A stretch of DNA of 64,000 nucleotides, taken from contig NZ_JFZT01000021.1 of assembly GCF_000632495.1 (NCBI RefSeq), forward strand, positions 1-64,000, read 5' to 3'. Under the pieces are notes generated by a model. The model did not search any database and was not told the DNA's origin. It saw only the letters and a list, made by a program, of their open reading frames with translations. Made by a program: the position numbers and the translations under genes. This DNA is from Candidatus Acidianus copahuensis (GTDB taxonomy: Archaea; Thermoproteota; Thermoprotei_A; Sulfolobales; Sulfolobaceae). Below are positions 1-9,436 of this stretch, one piece after another. Each line of letters starts with the position of its first letter. Position 1 is the first letter of the stretch.

Positions 1-2
1 CC

Positions 3-527
3 TTATCATATTCCCACGCTCCTCAGGTACTGCTTTTGGTAGTAGACATCGGTGCTCTAATGGCAACAACTTCCGCAACCTTAGCTATGATATTGACTTC
101 CTCTAGAATGCTTTATCAATTGGGTTCTGATGGTTTACTACCTAGGCTAGTAACGAACTATAACGAATCTAAGGATGTAGCAACTTCAGGAGTAATAATC
201 TCATCAATAATTGGCTTTGTTACTCTTTTTGCTGGTAATGTCTACGTTATAGCCGCAATAAGTAACTTTGGTCTCCTCTTTTCCTATCTTGTCACATCCC
301 TTGCGGTAATTCACTTTAGAAGAAAAGGATCAAACGCTACATTTAAAACCCCTGGTTATCCTTATTTGCCTGTAATTTCAATAGTAGCTCTTCTAGTAGT
401 CTTTATAGGAATGCCTAAGGAGGCTTTGCTCATAGGTTCAGTAACTACCGTGTTGTTACTCGTCATATATTCTGTAATAAGAGAAGGAAAAAGAGAAAAA
501 CCAGAAAAAGCCAGACTTTTTGGTTAA
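3..527 (+). CDS. APC-family amino acid permease, C-terminal part (runs off the left edge)
   Basis: This is the C-terminal part of a cytoplasmic-membrane amino acid/polyamine permease. The frame is open to the first base of the window, so the TTG near position 36 is not the true start. Visible residues include an APC-like stretch with SSRMLYQLGSDGLLPRL (cytoplasmic loop after a transmembrane helix), four further hydrophobic helices and a basic tail ending in KPEKARLFG. The family couples amino acid uptake to an ion gradient; the substrate cannot be read from this fragment. A second, full-length APC permease lies 1.5 kb downstream on the other strand and is a different subgroup. Confidence 0.8.
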   Translation, partial: LSYSHAPQVLLLVVDIGALMATTSATLAMILTSSRMLYQLGSDGLLPRLVTNYNESKDVATSGVIISSIIGFVTLFAGNVYVIAAISNFGLLFSYLVTSLAVIHFRRKGSNATFKTPGYPYLPVISIVALLVVFIGMPKEALLIGSVTTVLLLVIYSVIREGKREKPEKARLFG

Positions 528-636
528 TGTTTACAATGAATTTACGATTATAATCTTATTTTAAAGAAGGTTTCTGTATGCTTTTCCTTAAAAATATAAA
601 TATAATTTTAAATTATCTTTTGGGCAATCCATATCT

Positions 637-1575
637 ATGAAGCATGATATAATGACTATAGAAAGCGAAAGCTTAAAGGATAATTTCTTAAAGGATCCTT
701 ATGTCAGGGAACTTCACATATATACGCCAGATCAGCTCGATGAAGGTCTACCTCTCTTTATAGAACTTGCAGGAATAAAATGGTCAAGGAACACAAGTAA
801 TATATTTCATCATATAATGCATAATTTGCTTGATAAAGAAAAAATAAAGGCGATTGTAGTTAATCCGGACTTTAGAACAAAATATTCTATGAACCAATAC
901 ATCAATTCACCTGCTGTTGGAAATTATGAGGACTTCATCATCAATGAATTAATTCCACAAGTTAGAGAAAAATATGGCACAGGAAATGTCGCTTTATTTG
1001 GAAAGTCATCTGGTGGTTTTGGTTCTTTTACCTTGGCGGTAAAGCATCCAGATATAGTAAATGGCTTTGCTGATCACTTTGGTGACAGTTGCTTCTTTTA
1101 TCTTTACGCTCAAGACTTTGTTTACGCTGTAAAGTATTTACATGATAAGGACGTAAGGCAAGCGATTTCTGAGCTTATCTCTAAGGAGCCTAATGACGAT
1201 GAAATGAGGGTTCTTAATGTACTAGGTAGTTCAGCATTCTACTCGTACAATGTAAAAAAGGAGTGTGGATTTGATTTACCATTTACATGTTCTGGAGAGA
1301 TAGTTGAAGACGTATGGAAAAGATGGATAGCGAATGATCCAGTTAAGACTGTGTCCAACTATAGAGACGAATTAAGAAAAATGAAAGCGATTTACTTAGA
1401 CGTTGGAAAGAACGATGAGTACAACTTATTTATAGGTATGCGAACTCTACATAAAAAAATGGAGAACCTAGGCATAACCCACTTTTTCGAGGAATTCGAT
1501 GGCGGTCACTTTGGTAATTCAACTAGGTACTGCAAGTCCCTTCCTTATCTTTATGAAAAATTAGTAGACAGTTAG
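637..1575 (+). CDS. alpha/beta-hydrolase, esterase D-like
   Basis: A 312-residue soluble alpha/beta hydrolase of the putative esterase (esterase D/enterochelin esterase-like) type. The nucleophile elbow is GKSSGG near residue 125, a candidate acid is the Asp of DVGKNDEYN near residue 250, and the catalytic His is in DGGHFG near residue 290, so the triad looks complete. No signal peptide is seen, so it is probably cytoplasmic. The natural substrate is unknown; carboxylesters or thioesters are plausible. It stands alone between the permease fragment and a small unknown gene, with an AT-rich promoter region (600-630). Confidence 0.75.
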   Translation: MKHDIMTIESESLKDNFLKDPYVRELHIYTPDQLDEGLPLFIELAGIKWSRNTSNIFHHIMHNLLDKEKIKAIVVNPDFRTKYSMNQYINSPAVGNYEDFIINELIPQVREKYGTGNVALFGKSSGGFGSFTLAVKHPDIVNGFADHFGDSCFFYLYAQDFVYAVKYLHDKDVRQAISELISKEPNDDEMRVLNVLGSSAFYSYNVKKECGFDLPFTCSGEIVEDVWKRWIANDPVKTVSNYRDELRKMKAIYLDVGKNDEYNLFIGMRTLHKKMENLGITHFFEEFDGGHFGNSTRYCKSLPYLYEKLVDS

Positions 1576-1666
1576 GTGTACAATACTCTTTGATATTGTA
1601 AGCTTTAAGATAATACATAAAAACCTAATCAGGAAAACTTTTACGTGTTAACATCCCATTTTATTT

Positions 1667-2020
1667 ATGGACAAATTACAAGAAATAGCAAAGCTCAGAT
1701 GTATGAATAAACCTGTTAAATACATTGCAAAGAGAGTTGGAATGGACAGAGACGATGTAGAAAAATATATTTCCGATTTAATAATAAAAACAGATCCGTT
1801 CTTAAAGGAAATAGTTAAGGGAAGAAAAGCATCTAGCACTCTTTTCGACATATCTCCTTTAATCGAGATGAGTGATCTCTCAGTAGATTATGCGAAGTTA
1901 CTCCTAGGAAACGAGAAAGTTTTAGATTATGTTGCTGTAAAAATGAATGACCATCACGATAGGTATATGGATTGTATAAGATATCATGCCTATATATTAA
2001 TGAAAAAAGAGGCAAAGTAG
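1667..2020 (+). CDS. small unknown protein with a possible N-terminal HTH
   Basis: A 117-residue soluble protein that I do not recognise as a named family. Residues 15-38 (KYIAKRVGMDRDDVEKYI) look like a helix-turn-helix, so a DNA-binding role is possible, but the rest (acidic and helical, with NDHHDRYMD near residue 95) is not typical of a known regulator. An AT-rich TATA-like element (about 1633-1644) sits about 27 bases before the ATG, the spacing expected for a leaderless transcript. The reading frame is supported by Sulfolobales-like codon use. It is convergent with the permease at 2060. Confidence 0.55.
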   Translation: MDKLQEIAKLRCMNKPVKYIAKRVGMDRDDVEKYISDLIIKTDPFLKEIVKGRKASSTLFDISPLIEMSDLSVDYAKLLLGNEKVLDYVAVKMNDHHDRYMDCIRYHAYILMKKEAK

Positions 2021-2059
2021 CACGTGTTGGAATATTTTAGGCTAAGAAGGTATTTATTG

Positions 2060-3634
2060 TTATTCTATATTATTCTTACCTACAATTCCGGCCTCTGTAT
2101 GGCTTTCGTAGTTTCTTTGTTTTAATCCCTGTAGAATTCCAAATGGATAAAATACTGCTATTGACACTATCGCAACTATCAAAGTGGATAGATTAAAGGA
2201 AATTAGATTGAGAGCTCCATTAGAACCAATATATGTCATTGCCGTGAGGAAAGCAATGTACGTTATATACCACGCCGACTCTTTCCAACCTTCTCTTACT
2301 TTTCCTATAATTCCTAGAAATGCAGTTATGAAAGCTAAGATAATCACGGAGTATGGAACAGCAGGCCATCCACTCCAGTACACTATTAGAGAGGCCGAAA
2401 TAAACGCTAAGGCCGAAATCACGCTACCTCCAGGTATTTTATATTTTGTTACACCTTGTCTTCTTAAGACAATCATTGCTACTGGATTAGTGGAAAATCC
2501 TATATAACCTGCAACGGTAGCATCATCTATTAAACCGTATATACTGGGTATTGGAGCAAATAGAAAAGCTATAATAGCCCCAATTATGGCAAAGACTATA
2601 AGCCCCCAATATGGTATAGCGTACTTAGAATGTAACGCTTTTAATTTATCATGTAGAAATCCAGATCTTGCTGAGGCAAACATCACTCTAGCTCCTCCTC
2701 CCATATAAACATAACCAGTTAAAAATGGACCAACTATTCCCCCAATCAAAAGTAATATGAGGGCAACGTTATTATGGAAAGTGCTAGCAAGGACTATAAA
2801 CGGATTTCCGATTATCTTATCCAGATTTCCCCAGTTTCCAGTTTGAATTCCTAACTTTGACCAGTCCAAGTTAGATATGAAAGTAAAGTCAAAGAGTAGG
2901 TAAATTAGACCTTCGCCTATAACTGTAATTATTAAGGCATATATAAGATCCTTCTTCTTCTTTACCTCTTCAGCAAAATCTGGTATAACTCTAGCTCCTC
3001 CGAAGGCGAACATCGCATAAGGCATTGCAGCAAAAATTCCAGATACCCCAAATGGTATGAAGCCATTGTATTGTGTAAAGTTCTTGAGGTTAACAAAGGC
3101 AAATAATAAAAGTAACGCTGGAAGTACGTAGATTATATACTTTATTGTGCCAAAACCTGACGTTATCCTTGAAAAAATCCTAACTCCAAAATAATTAAAT
3201 GGTATATATCCAAGCATCAGTGCAACTCCAACTATTGCTCCATAGATTGTTGGAAAACCTTTTGCGTTTAATAGCTGAGGAAAGATGTAGTATAATCCCT
3301 CAATAGTCGCAAAAGCTTCTATTGGAGGGATAAACAAGTACCAAAGCAGATCAGCCATGGCGTTAATCAAGTTTGTCGCAGCTCCATGACTATAAATCGA
3401 ATATCTAGAGGGTCCTCCTGCCTCTGGATAGGCCTGGGATAACTCTATGTAAGTTAAAGATATCGTAACGTAAAAGAATATGCCCAAAATCCATGAGATT
3501 AGGCTAGCAGGTCCCGCTATTTCTGACATCTGAAGTGGGCTGAAGAATATCGCTGTTGCTACTGCTGATGATAATCCTATTACAGATAAGGAGTAAAGGG
3601 ATATCTCCTTTTTAAGCTTCTTGTCATCGGTCAT
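2060..3634 (-). CDS. APC-family amino acid permease
   Basis: A full-length (524 residues) amino acid/polyamine permease with about 12 to 13 membrane helices. The N-terminal helix 1 region carries the unwound-helix type sequence (VIGLSSAVATAIFFSPL), and YPEAGGPSRY near residue 70 matches the conserved cytoplasmic end of helix 2 in the APC superfamily. It should import amino acids across the cytoplasmic membrane; the specificity cannot be read. The start ATG is preceded by an AT-rich TATA-like element about 30 bases upstream on the minus strand. It is a single gene, convergent with the small gene at 1667. Confidence 0.85.
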   Translation of the reverse strand: MTDDKKLKKEISLYSLSVIGLSSAVATAIFFSPLQMSEIAGPASLISWILGIFFYVTISLTYIELSQAYPEAGGPSRYSIYSHGAATNLINAMADLLWYLFIPPIEAFATIEGLYYIFPQLLNAKGFPTIYGAIVGVALMLGYIPFNYFGVRIFSRITSGFGTIKYIIYVLPALLLLFAFVNLKNFTQYNGFIPFGVSGIFAAMPYAMFAFGGARVIPDFAEEVKKKKDLIYALIITVIGEGLIYLLFDFTFISNLDWSKLGIQTGNWGNLDKIIGNPFIVLASTFHNNVALILLLIGGIVGPFLTGYVYMGGGARVMFASARSGFLHDKLKALHSKYAIPYWGLIVFAIIGAIIAFLFAPIPSIYGLIDDATVAGYIGFSTNPVAMIVLRRQGVTKYKIPGGSVISALAFISASLIVYWSGWPAVPYSVIILAFITAFLGIIGKVREGWKESAWYITYIAFLTAMTYIGSNGALNLISFNLSTLIVAIVSIAVFYPFGILQGLKQRNYESHTEAGIVGKNNIE

Positions 3635-3732
3635 GGCAAACCTTATATTCCCGATCTTTTTTAAAATTGCCTTGGAATTCTCTGTTTAATAATTAACTAT
3701 ATCTTTCCCAATATTTCAAGATAGTTAGAAAA

Positions 3733-4905
3733 TTAATTCTGATATTTATATCCAAATAGTCTATCCAGGTAGGCTTGTTCCCAGTTATCCTTTTGTACGG
3801 TGTACTCCTTTTTCGGTTCAGTGTCTTTAGATGGTTTAGGAGGCTGAGTAGAGAAATCTAGACCAAATCTAACCGATATAGTCTCTAATTTTCCTTCAAT
3901 ATTTCCCATGTAAGCCCATCCAATGAAAGCGTACTGTACAGGATTCTTTGGTAGAGATTCCGTTTCAAGGATTTTATTGGCGGCGAAGTTAGCAGTCTCA
4001 AACGCTATTTCCTGGTTCTTAGGGAAAGGTAAGTTTGCTATATCTCCTGCAGAAAATATATCATCGTACTTAGGGTGCCTTAAATCCTGAGGGCCTCTAA
4101 TATCCATCCATGTTTTTCCTAGTCCTGCCTCCTCTACAAATTTCGGTGCCCTGTTAGGTTCGAGCATGGCTAAAACGTCAAAATTATATTTCTCACCGCT
4201 CTTGGTTACAACGTAGTTGTCTCCAATTTCAGTAATTTCCTGGTTTGTTACAAGTTTTATGCCTGCTTTTTCGTAAATCTTAGAAACTACGTCAGCTATT
4301 ACAGGTGGCTGAGTTTTATCATTAGCGTCTATATGCACTATTTCTACCTTGTCCTGAACTCCTTTGAATTTTAAAATTGTATATAACAAAAGGGCAGTCT
4401 CTGTAGGTGCTGGTGCACATCTGTACGGAGCTTTAGGAGCATAAACTATCACTTTTCCCGAGTTTAGGTTCCATATTCTTTCCTTTAATACGTGAACTCT
4501 TCCAGGATCGTAGACTGTAGTATTGTTATACCAGAACTTTTCATAACCGTTTATAGCGCTTCCATCAAAGGTAACTCCAGGAGCTACGACTAGGTAATCA
4601 TAAGAGATCTTTGTTTTAGAAAAATTCGAAGTAGTAGTTTCACTCATTATTACCTCTCTGTTTTCTGGACTTACCTTAGTTACATGTCCAAACACAACTT
4701 TTATTCCCCTTTTACCTGATTCCTCATATCCTCTTATTGTCCTGGAATATCTTTGCTCATTAGTTAGTATTAATGGTCTTGAAGGTCCTGCAAAATAATA
4801 TGGAGAATCAGTTACTACAGTCACTTTGATATCCTTTTTCTCAGCCAATGCATTTGCCACTGTCATTCCTGCTATTCCTCCGCCTATTACCAAAACGTTT
4901 TTCAT
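3733..4905 (-). CDS. FAD-dependent sulfide:quinone oxidoreductase-like flavoprotein
   Basis: A 390-residue flavoprotein of the SQR/flavocytochrome c sulfide dehydrogenase-like branch of the disulfide reductase family. It has an N-terminal dinucleotide fold (VIGGGIAGMTVANAL), a second FAD-contact element (YDIFSAGDIAN-like, DDIFSAGD near residue 290) and the SQR-type motif YRCAPAPTE around Cys163. SQRs oxidise sulfide at the membrane and pass electrons to quinone. However, Cys163 is the only cysteine in the protein, whereas SQRs that make polysulfide have two redox cysteines plus often a third that binds FAD. It may therefore act on another sulfur compound or be a diverged dehydrogenase. The C-terminus has an amphipathic, aromatic end (YLDRLFGYKYQN) that could touch the membrane. 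Confidence 0.7.
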   Translation of the reverse strand: MKNVLVIGGGIAGMTVANALAEKKDIKVTVVTDSPYYFAGPSRPLILTNEQRYSRTIRGYEESGKRGIKVVFGHVTKVSPENREVIMSETTTSNFSKTKISYDYLVVAPGVTFDGSAINGYEKFWYNNTTVYDPGRVHVLKERIWNLNSGKVIVYAPKAPYRCAPAPTETALLLYTILKFKGVQDKVEIVHIDANDKTQPPVIADVVSKIYEKAGIKLVTNQEITEIGDNYVVTKSGEKYNFDVLAMLEPNRAPKFVEEAGLGKTWMDIRGPQDLRHPKYDDIFSAGDIANLPFPKNQEIAFETANFAANKILETESLPKNPVQYAFIGWAYMGNIEGKLETISVRFGLDFSTQPPKPSKDTEPKKEYTVQKDNWEQAYLDRLFGYKYQN

Positions 4906-5353
4906 ATTTAGAAAATTTTATACTATTTTTTAAAATAAACTCATCAACGCCGATAAAGATAACTTTAATAGTTCAGTATGAGAAAATTATTGGCAATAAT
5001 TACTATAACATTAGTCAAATATATTTATTTTTTGTATTCTAAAATTTTGATAAAATTTTGTTTTCTATAGGATTAATTGATTTTTATAGAATGTCATCGT
5101 AAGCGTTTCCGTTTAACTATGAAATTTATAATGCACAATGATTTTATTATTAATTCAAAGAAATAATAATAGGGCAATTCCTCTGGGCGTGTATACCCTG
5201 ATTAAGCTTTTTATAAGGATGTATTCATTCCAACTATTGCGCTGAATCTTTATCTACTTAACTCTAGCTGAGGAAAATATCATGTTAATCGATCTCTTCT
5301 CTTCTAAGTATAAGAACCTTGTAAACTATTCTAAATAGGCCAGTCCATAAAAG
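4906..5353. other. intergenic, no gene seen
   Basis: AT-rich spacer between the divergent end of the SQR-like gene (its promoter side) and the stop of the HAD gene. I see no convincing small gene. A short GC-richer patch at 5175-5215 looks unrelated to its surroundings and may be debris of a mobile element. Confidence 0.4.
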
Positions 5354-6016
5354 TTATTCTTCAATATTTTTCTTTATTTCCTTTAAAGCATCTTTTAAAT
5401 TTCTCACTTTCTTAACCTTCAATTCTTTATAAAGTTCAGATCTATCAAGGAGTATAGCGTCTATAAACGCGCTTTTAGCTCCTACATAATCTGCCTCATA
5501 CATATCACCTATGTGAACAGCTCTATCTCCTGCAAAGTCGATTGCTTTTGAGAATATTCGAGGATTAGGCTTGATTAATCCGACTTCAAAGGAAAAGATC
5601 ATCTTATCGAAATATTTATCTAGTTTAAATTCCTTAACAGTTGATAAAGCTCTAGGCGTAGCATTGCTTACTAAGACTAGAGTAAGGCCTAAAGATTTGA
5701 CTCCTTCTAAAAAGTCTATAGCATCATCGTAAAGAAATTTTGTTTCCTCAGATTTTAATGATCCATCAAATTTCCTTATGAGACTTTCCTTTGGATAGAT
5801 ATTTAATTCGTAGAGTAGGTCTCTAATATCTAGCATATCTGTACCATTACTTCCTGGATACAAATTAGAGGTTACAACTTTGGCGTAAGCTCTGTAAACT
5901 CTTTTCTTATCTAGTTCGTAACCACTTTCCATTAATATGTTATACACTACCTCGTACGTTCTTGGAGTAAATCCAACTAGCGTTTCTCCTAAATCTGAAA
6001 ATACAGCCTTATACAT
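5354..6016 (-). CDS. HAD-superfamily hydrolase
   Basis: A 220-residue haloacid dehalogenase-like hydrolase with all four motifs: motif I SDLGETL at residues 7-13, motif II LVSNAT near 115, the motif III lysine in GLIKPNPRIF near 147, and motif IV HIGDMYEADYVGAKSA near 168. The second Asp of motif I is Gly, as in the DxGxTL subgroup. The helical cap lies between motifs I and II (C1 type). These enzymes usually remove phosphate from small metabolites in the cytoplasm; the substrate is not evident. It is transcribed alone and has an ATG close to its promoter region at about 6020-6050. Confidence 0.8.
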   Translation of the reverse strand: MYKAVFSDLGETLVGFTPRTYEVVYNILMESGYELDKKRVYRAYAKVVTSNLYPGSNGTDMLDIRDLLYELNIYPKESLIRKFDGSLKSEETKFLYDDAIDFLEGVKSLGLTLVLVSNATPRALSTVKEFKLDKYFDKMIFSFEVGLIKPNPRIFSKAIDFAGDRAVHIGDMYEADYVGAKSAFIDAILLDRSELYKELKVKKVRNLKDALKEIKKNIEE

Positions 6017-6835
6017 AACATAGAGTTTTTTATGGACTAAAAAATTTTTGTTATATTTATTCTACTGCCGAAAACCTATTATAATCTATGTAGATATCAG
6101 ACAACAAAAGTTCAATTATTCTTTAATTCATTCTAACTATATCTTAATGGTTTTATCCTTAAGGAGAATCGTCAAGGTTTCCTCCTTAGAGGCGGACGAA
6201 TTAATCAATGTTATTAACTATTAAATGACCTTAATGGAGTTAAGGCCTAGTTGAAGTTAGCGTATAAAATATACAATGCAGTATGGTAGTGTTCAATGTA
6301 TTCTTTTAAAAGGGCGAATAAGCGTTAATATATAGGTAAACTAGGCAACTAGCTCAAAGGGAAAAAGCAGTATAAGGATTATGAAATAGTCCCATAATTA
6401 TTTAAAACATAGCTGTTCGCTTTCCGGGAGCGTGAAGGGTTTTTTATGACCGATACCTTAAGGAAAAGATATATACAATTTATCCCTCAATTGACTCTCT
6501 GGAAGATCATAGTCCATGGATTATATCATAGAAGAGGTAAATTGTGGCTAATTAACTTAGTCAATTGAATAAGATATTTTGAATATCCTTCCCAAAATAG
6601 TTAATTTTTTCCTATTAGCTCACAACATAATGAAAATATATCATTAATATCTAAAATTTTTGTTTGTCGAACTATTTTATGGTAAATACAGATTCTTTAT
6701 TCAGTGTAGTATATTCATTTTTAGAGTACTTGACAAAACGGAATATAAAAATTAACTCTTAGCTTGATATCAATGTTTCTAAAAACTTTATATTTGTTTT
6801 ACAGTCCAACCCTGAGATGTTTTTATTGAATTTGC
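6017..6835. other. gene-poor spacer with mobile-element-like debris
   Basis: No open frame of weight is visible. Two short GC-richer patches (about 6165-6195 and 6415-6445, the latter with CGCT...AGCG complementarity) resemble eroded versions of the hairpin ends of tnpB elements found elsewhere in the window, but the match is weak. Possibly an old insertion site. Confidence 0.3.
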
Positions 6836-6991
6836 TTAGAATAATTCCAATATACCATTAAGAACTCCATTTACTCCATGTAATACAAGATATAGTCCGT
6901 ATTCAATTCCTTGGATTATTGCTGTAAATAATGCACTTATGTTGTATGAGAAGGTGACTTGTATTGTATTTATTATTATAGGATCTATCAT
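6836..6991 (-). CDS. 51-residue membrane protein, unknown
   Basis: A short frame of 51 codons from ATG (6991) to TAA (6836) on the minus strand. The product is very hydrophobic with an even spread of Ile/Leu/Val, Asn and Gly (for example ALFTAIIQGIEYGLYLVL) and would form one or two membrane helices. It contains two charged residues near the ends and a Glu in the middle. A TATA-like element (about 7011-7024) sits 24-30 bases upstream of the ATG, matching a leaderless promoter. I do not recognise a family; it could be a membrane-embedded small regulator or toxin-like peptide. Isolated in 1.7 kb of otherwise gene-free DNA. Confidence 0.5.
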   Translation of the reverse strand: MIDPIIINTIQVTFSYNISALFTAIIQGIEYGLYLVLHGVNGVLNGILELF

Positions 6992-7694
6992 AAGACTATC
7001 CTTCTCTATAAGAATATAAAATTTTCTTTAAATATTAGCCCAGACATATATGTTCATTTTTAGTTAGCTTAATCAAAAACTAATGATAAAGTATAAATAT
7101 AGATAAGAAATATTTCTTATTTCTTATTCCATAGAGTTGAACAGTATAATTTAGTAAAATCATTTTCTTAAATTTTTTTTAATGCCCTAAACATTTGTTG
7201 AGTATTTGATTAAGTTTTGGAAAATCTTCGATTTAAGTCTAAGATTATTAGGTAATAGTGAAGTATTTTATCTTACTGAGTAAGAATGAATTTACAACTA
7301 CTATATCTCTAATGAAATGACGTTTGTAACCTTGAGAGAATATTGATATTAAAAAGAAGCGGAAGGATTTACTGGAAAATTTCTAGACATGTAAAGCTTT
7401 GACTGTTACAGTGTAGGTATAAGAAAGACAGATATGATAACAGCTCTAACAACATTTAAAACGTAGTCATATAAAAATAGAAGAACAAGAAAGCGCGTCA
7501 TGACTTACGAAAAGAAACTTGAAGAACTTTGCAACTGCTTCCTTAGCCTCAAGATCTGTCCATGCTAGACTAACGATTTTATCCTATATGGTCATTATTT
7601 GACGTACCTCGGTTACGCTATCCCGTAACATTATCCAGAGTTACGTTTTCGCATAAATAATCCTGCTTAATTCTAAGTTTTCTTTAGCAAATAA
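6992..7694. other. intergenic, no gene seen
   Basis: Beyond the promoter of the 51-residue gene, this stretch shows no supported gene. A patch at about 7490-7640 is less AT-rich than its surroundings and contains broken frames, which suggests decayed coding or mobile DNA, but I could not assign it. Confidence 0.3.
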
Positions 7695-8852
7695 TTAATG
7701 AAATAATCTATCAACTTGTTTTACATATTTATGTATTATAAATAATGAAACTAGAACTAGAAATATTAGAGAGAAAAATGATAACCTCAGTCCTATTATT
7801 GAGGACAATTCACCAACAATTAGTGGTGTAACTATAGCTACTAATGACATGATTGCAAAAAACGTACTATTTGCTACATTTCTCATTTCAGGTTTAAATC
7901 CTCTATTTAAGGCTATTAGTGACAACGGATAGGTTAAGCCATGTGGTATTCCTAGCAAAAACATCGCCATTCCAAAAGTAAATACATTAGTCGATAAAAA
8001 CAAGATCAGTAAGCCAAAAATTGCTATTATCATTGAAAGATAAATATGAAAACCAACATTTTTTACTCTTCTTAATGAAAGATAAAGCCTTGCTATAAAT
8101 GACGAAAGGAAATAGATTGAGAAAAATAAGGCTATGGTGGAGTAGTTAAGATGTATAAGTTGTACTCCATATATTCCGCCAAATGCGGTAATAGCAGCAA
8201 AAGGGGTATCATATGATGTATTGTTTACAATTGCTGTAATAAATGAAGGGTTCTTTAGTACCAAGATAGAGATACCCCTAGCTTCATCTCTAATCGGAGG
8301 GAACTCTATTAGAAAGGATAAAATCCCAGCTGCTATACCAAACGGGGAAAAGAGGAGAAAGATATTCTTTAAGCTCACTATTTTCAAAAACCAAGACTCA
8401 AGTAATGGGCCTACTATTAAGCTTAAACTTAAAGATAAGGTATACAGAGCCAATGCCTTCTCTTTTTCTCTCTCATCTTGAATTTTTCCTGTAGCGTTAA
8501 TTATGTTAGGAAATATTAGTCCTAAAGAAAGTCCGGAAACTGCCGAAAGCAGCCAAACTGAGATGGAAGAGGAAAAAGAGAAAAGCGGTAAATCTATAGC
8601 ATATACTGTAGCTGAGGCTATAAACAATTTTCTTCTTATTTTATTTTTTAATAAAGGATTAACTATTCCACTTGCTATAAACATAAAAAAGGAAATCAAT
8701 GCCGAAAGTATCCCTATAGATGCATTACTAAAATCAAAGAATTGTTTTGCTACTAAAGGGACAGTTGTACTTATAATGTTATTTGATCCTCTTATAACAA
8801 AAGTCAGAGAAATAATTATCAACATGAAGTAAAAGTATTCCTTCTTGATCAT
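7695..8852 (-). CDS. MFS transporter
   Basis: A 385-residue major facilitator protein with 12 predicted membrane helices in two halves. After helix 2 there is a loop with NPLLKNKIRRKLFI, the usual basic loop between helices 2 and 3, and the second half repeats this (RLYLSLRRVKNVGF). It is shorter than drug/sugar transporters and lacks long loops, like the small archaeal MFS permeases. The direction and substrate are unknown. It is a single gene with its start at ATG 8852 facing a long AT-rich region. Confidence 0.8.
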   Translation of the reverse strand: MIKKEYFYFMLIIISLTFVIRGSNNIISTTVPLVAKQFFDFSNASIGILSALISFFMFIASGIVNPLLKNKIRRKLFIASATVYAIDLPLFSFSSSISVWLLSAVSGLSLGLIFPNIINATGKIQDEREKEKALALYTLSLSLSLIVGPLLESWFLKIVSLKNIFLLFSPFGIAAGILSFLIEFPPIRDEARGISILVLKNPSFITAIVNNTSYDTPFAAITAFGGIYGVQLIHLNYSTIALFFSIYFLSSFIARLYLSLRRVKNVGFHIYLSMIIAIFGLLILFLSTNVFTFGMAMFLLGIPHGLTYPLSLIALNRGFKPEMRNVANSTFFAIMSLVAIVTPLIVGELSSIIGLRLSFFSLIFLVLVSLFIIHKYVKQVDRLFH

Positions 8853-9404
8853 GACAGAAGGTATGTTAAAATGAATATATTATTAACGCTTTAACGTTTT
8901 AAGCTAAACTTTTTCTACGTGAGTTCAGTTGTGCCATATATAATATTTTCATCGAAGTATTAACCTGATATAACTCATTGTATTATAATTGAACAGAAGT
9001 AGTGTTTTTATTAAAGAGAATTCTGATACCTTCAAATCTATAGAGATAAATAATTCTTAGAAAGCGTGTCTCCACATCTTCCCATCCCACAAACAGCCTA
9101 TTTTAATTTTTAGGATTTTAGACCTCAGCTTTCTAATGGATCTGTAAAGTATGTAAGTGAGATGATTGGTGGGAAAATATCAATAATAATCATTTCATTA
9201 GTTCTGTAAAAAAAAAGTCGAGATAGTTCAATTTCTCTATATATAATGGCTATAAGAATATTTTTATCTCAAACTGGATTTGTCGACAAATGAACTATAT
9301 ATTTAATATAATTATAGTAAATTAAGACTTTAATATTATTTGAAATAATATCTCCTAATTTTAAATTTTCGTTAAATCTCTGTTTCTATAACTATAGCGA
9401 TAAG
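8853..9404. other. intergenic, no gene seen
   Basis: Divergent promoter region between the MFS gene and the ABC operon, unusually long. A patch at about 9060-9170 is less AT-rich and carries broken frames; no family is recognisable. Confidence 0.35.
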
Positions 9405-9416
9405 CTTTATATATAC
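9405..9416 (+). promoter_or_regulatory. TATA box of the ABC operon
   Basis: CTTTATATATAC centred 26 bases before the ATG at 9437, with a purine-rich BRE-like stretch (CGATAAG) just upstream. The spacing places the transcription start at or next to the ATG, i.e. a leaderless mRNA. Confidence 0.6.
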
Positions 9417-9436
9417 ATATATAGAATTTCTCCACA

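Noticed and set aside
2184..2507. Open frame opposite the APC permease
   Set aside because: Shadow of the permease; no promoter and no recognisable protein features.
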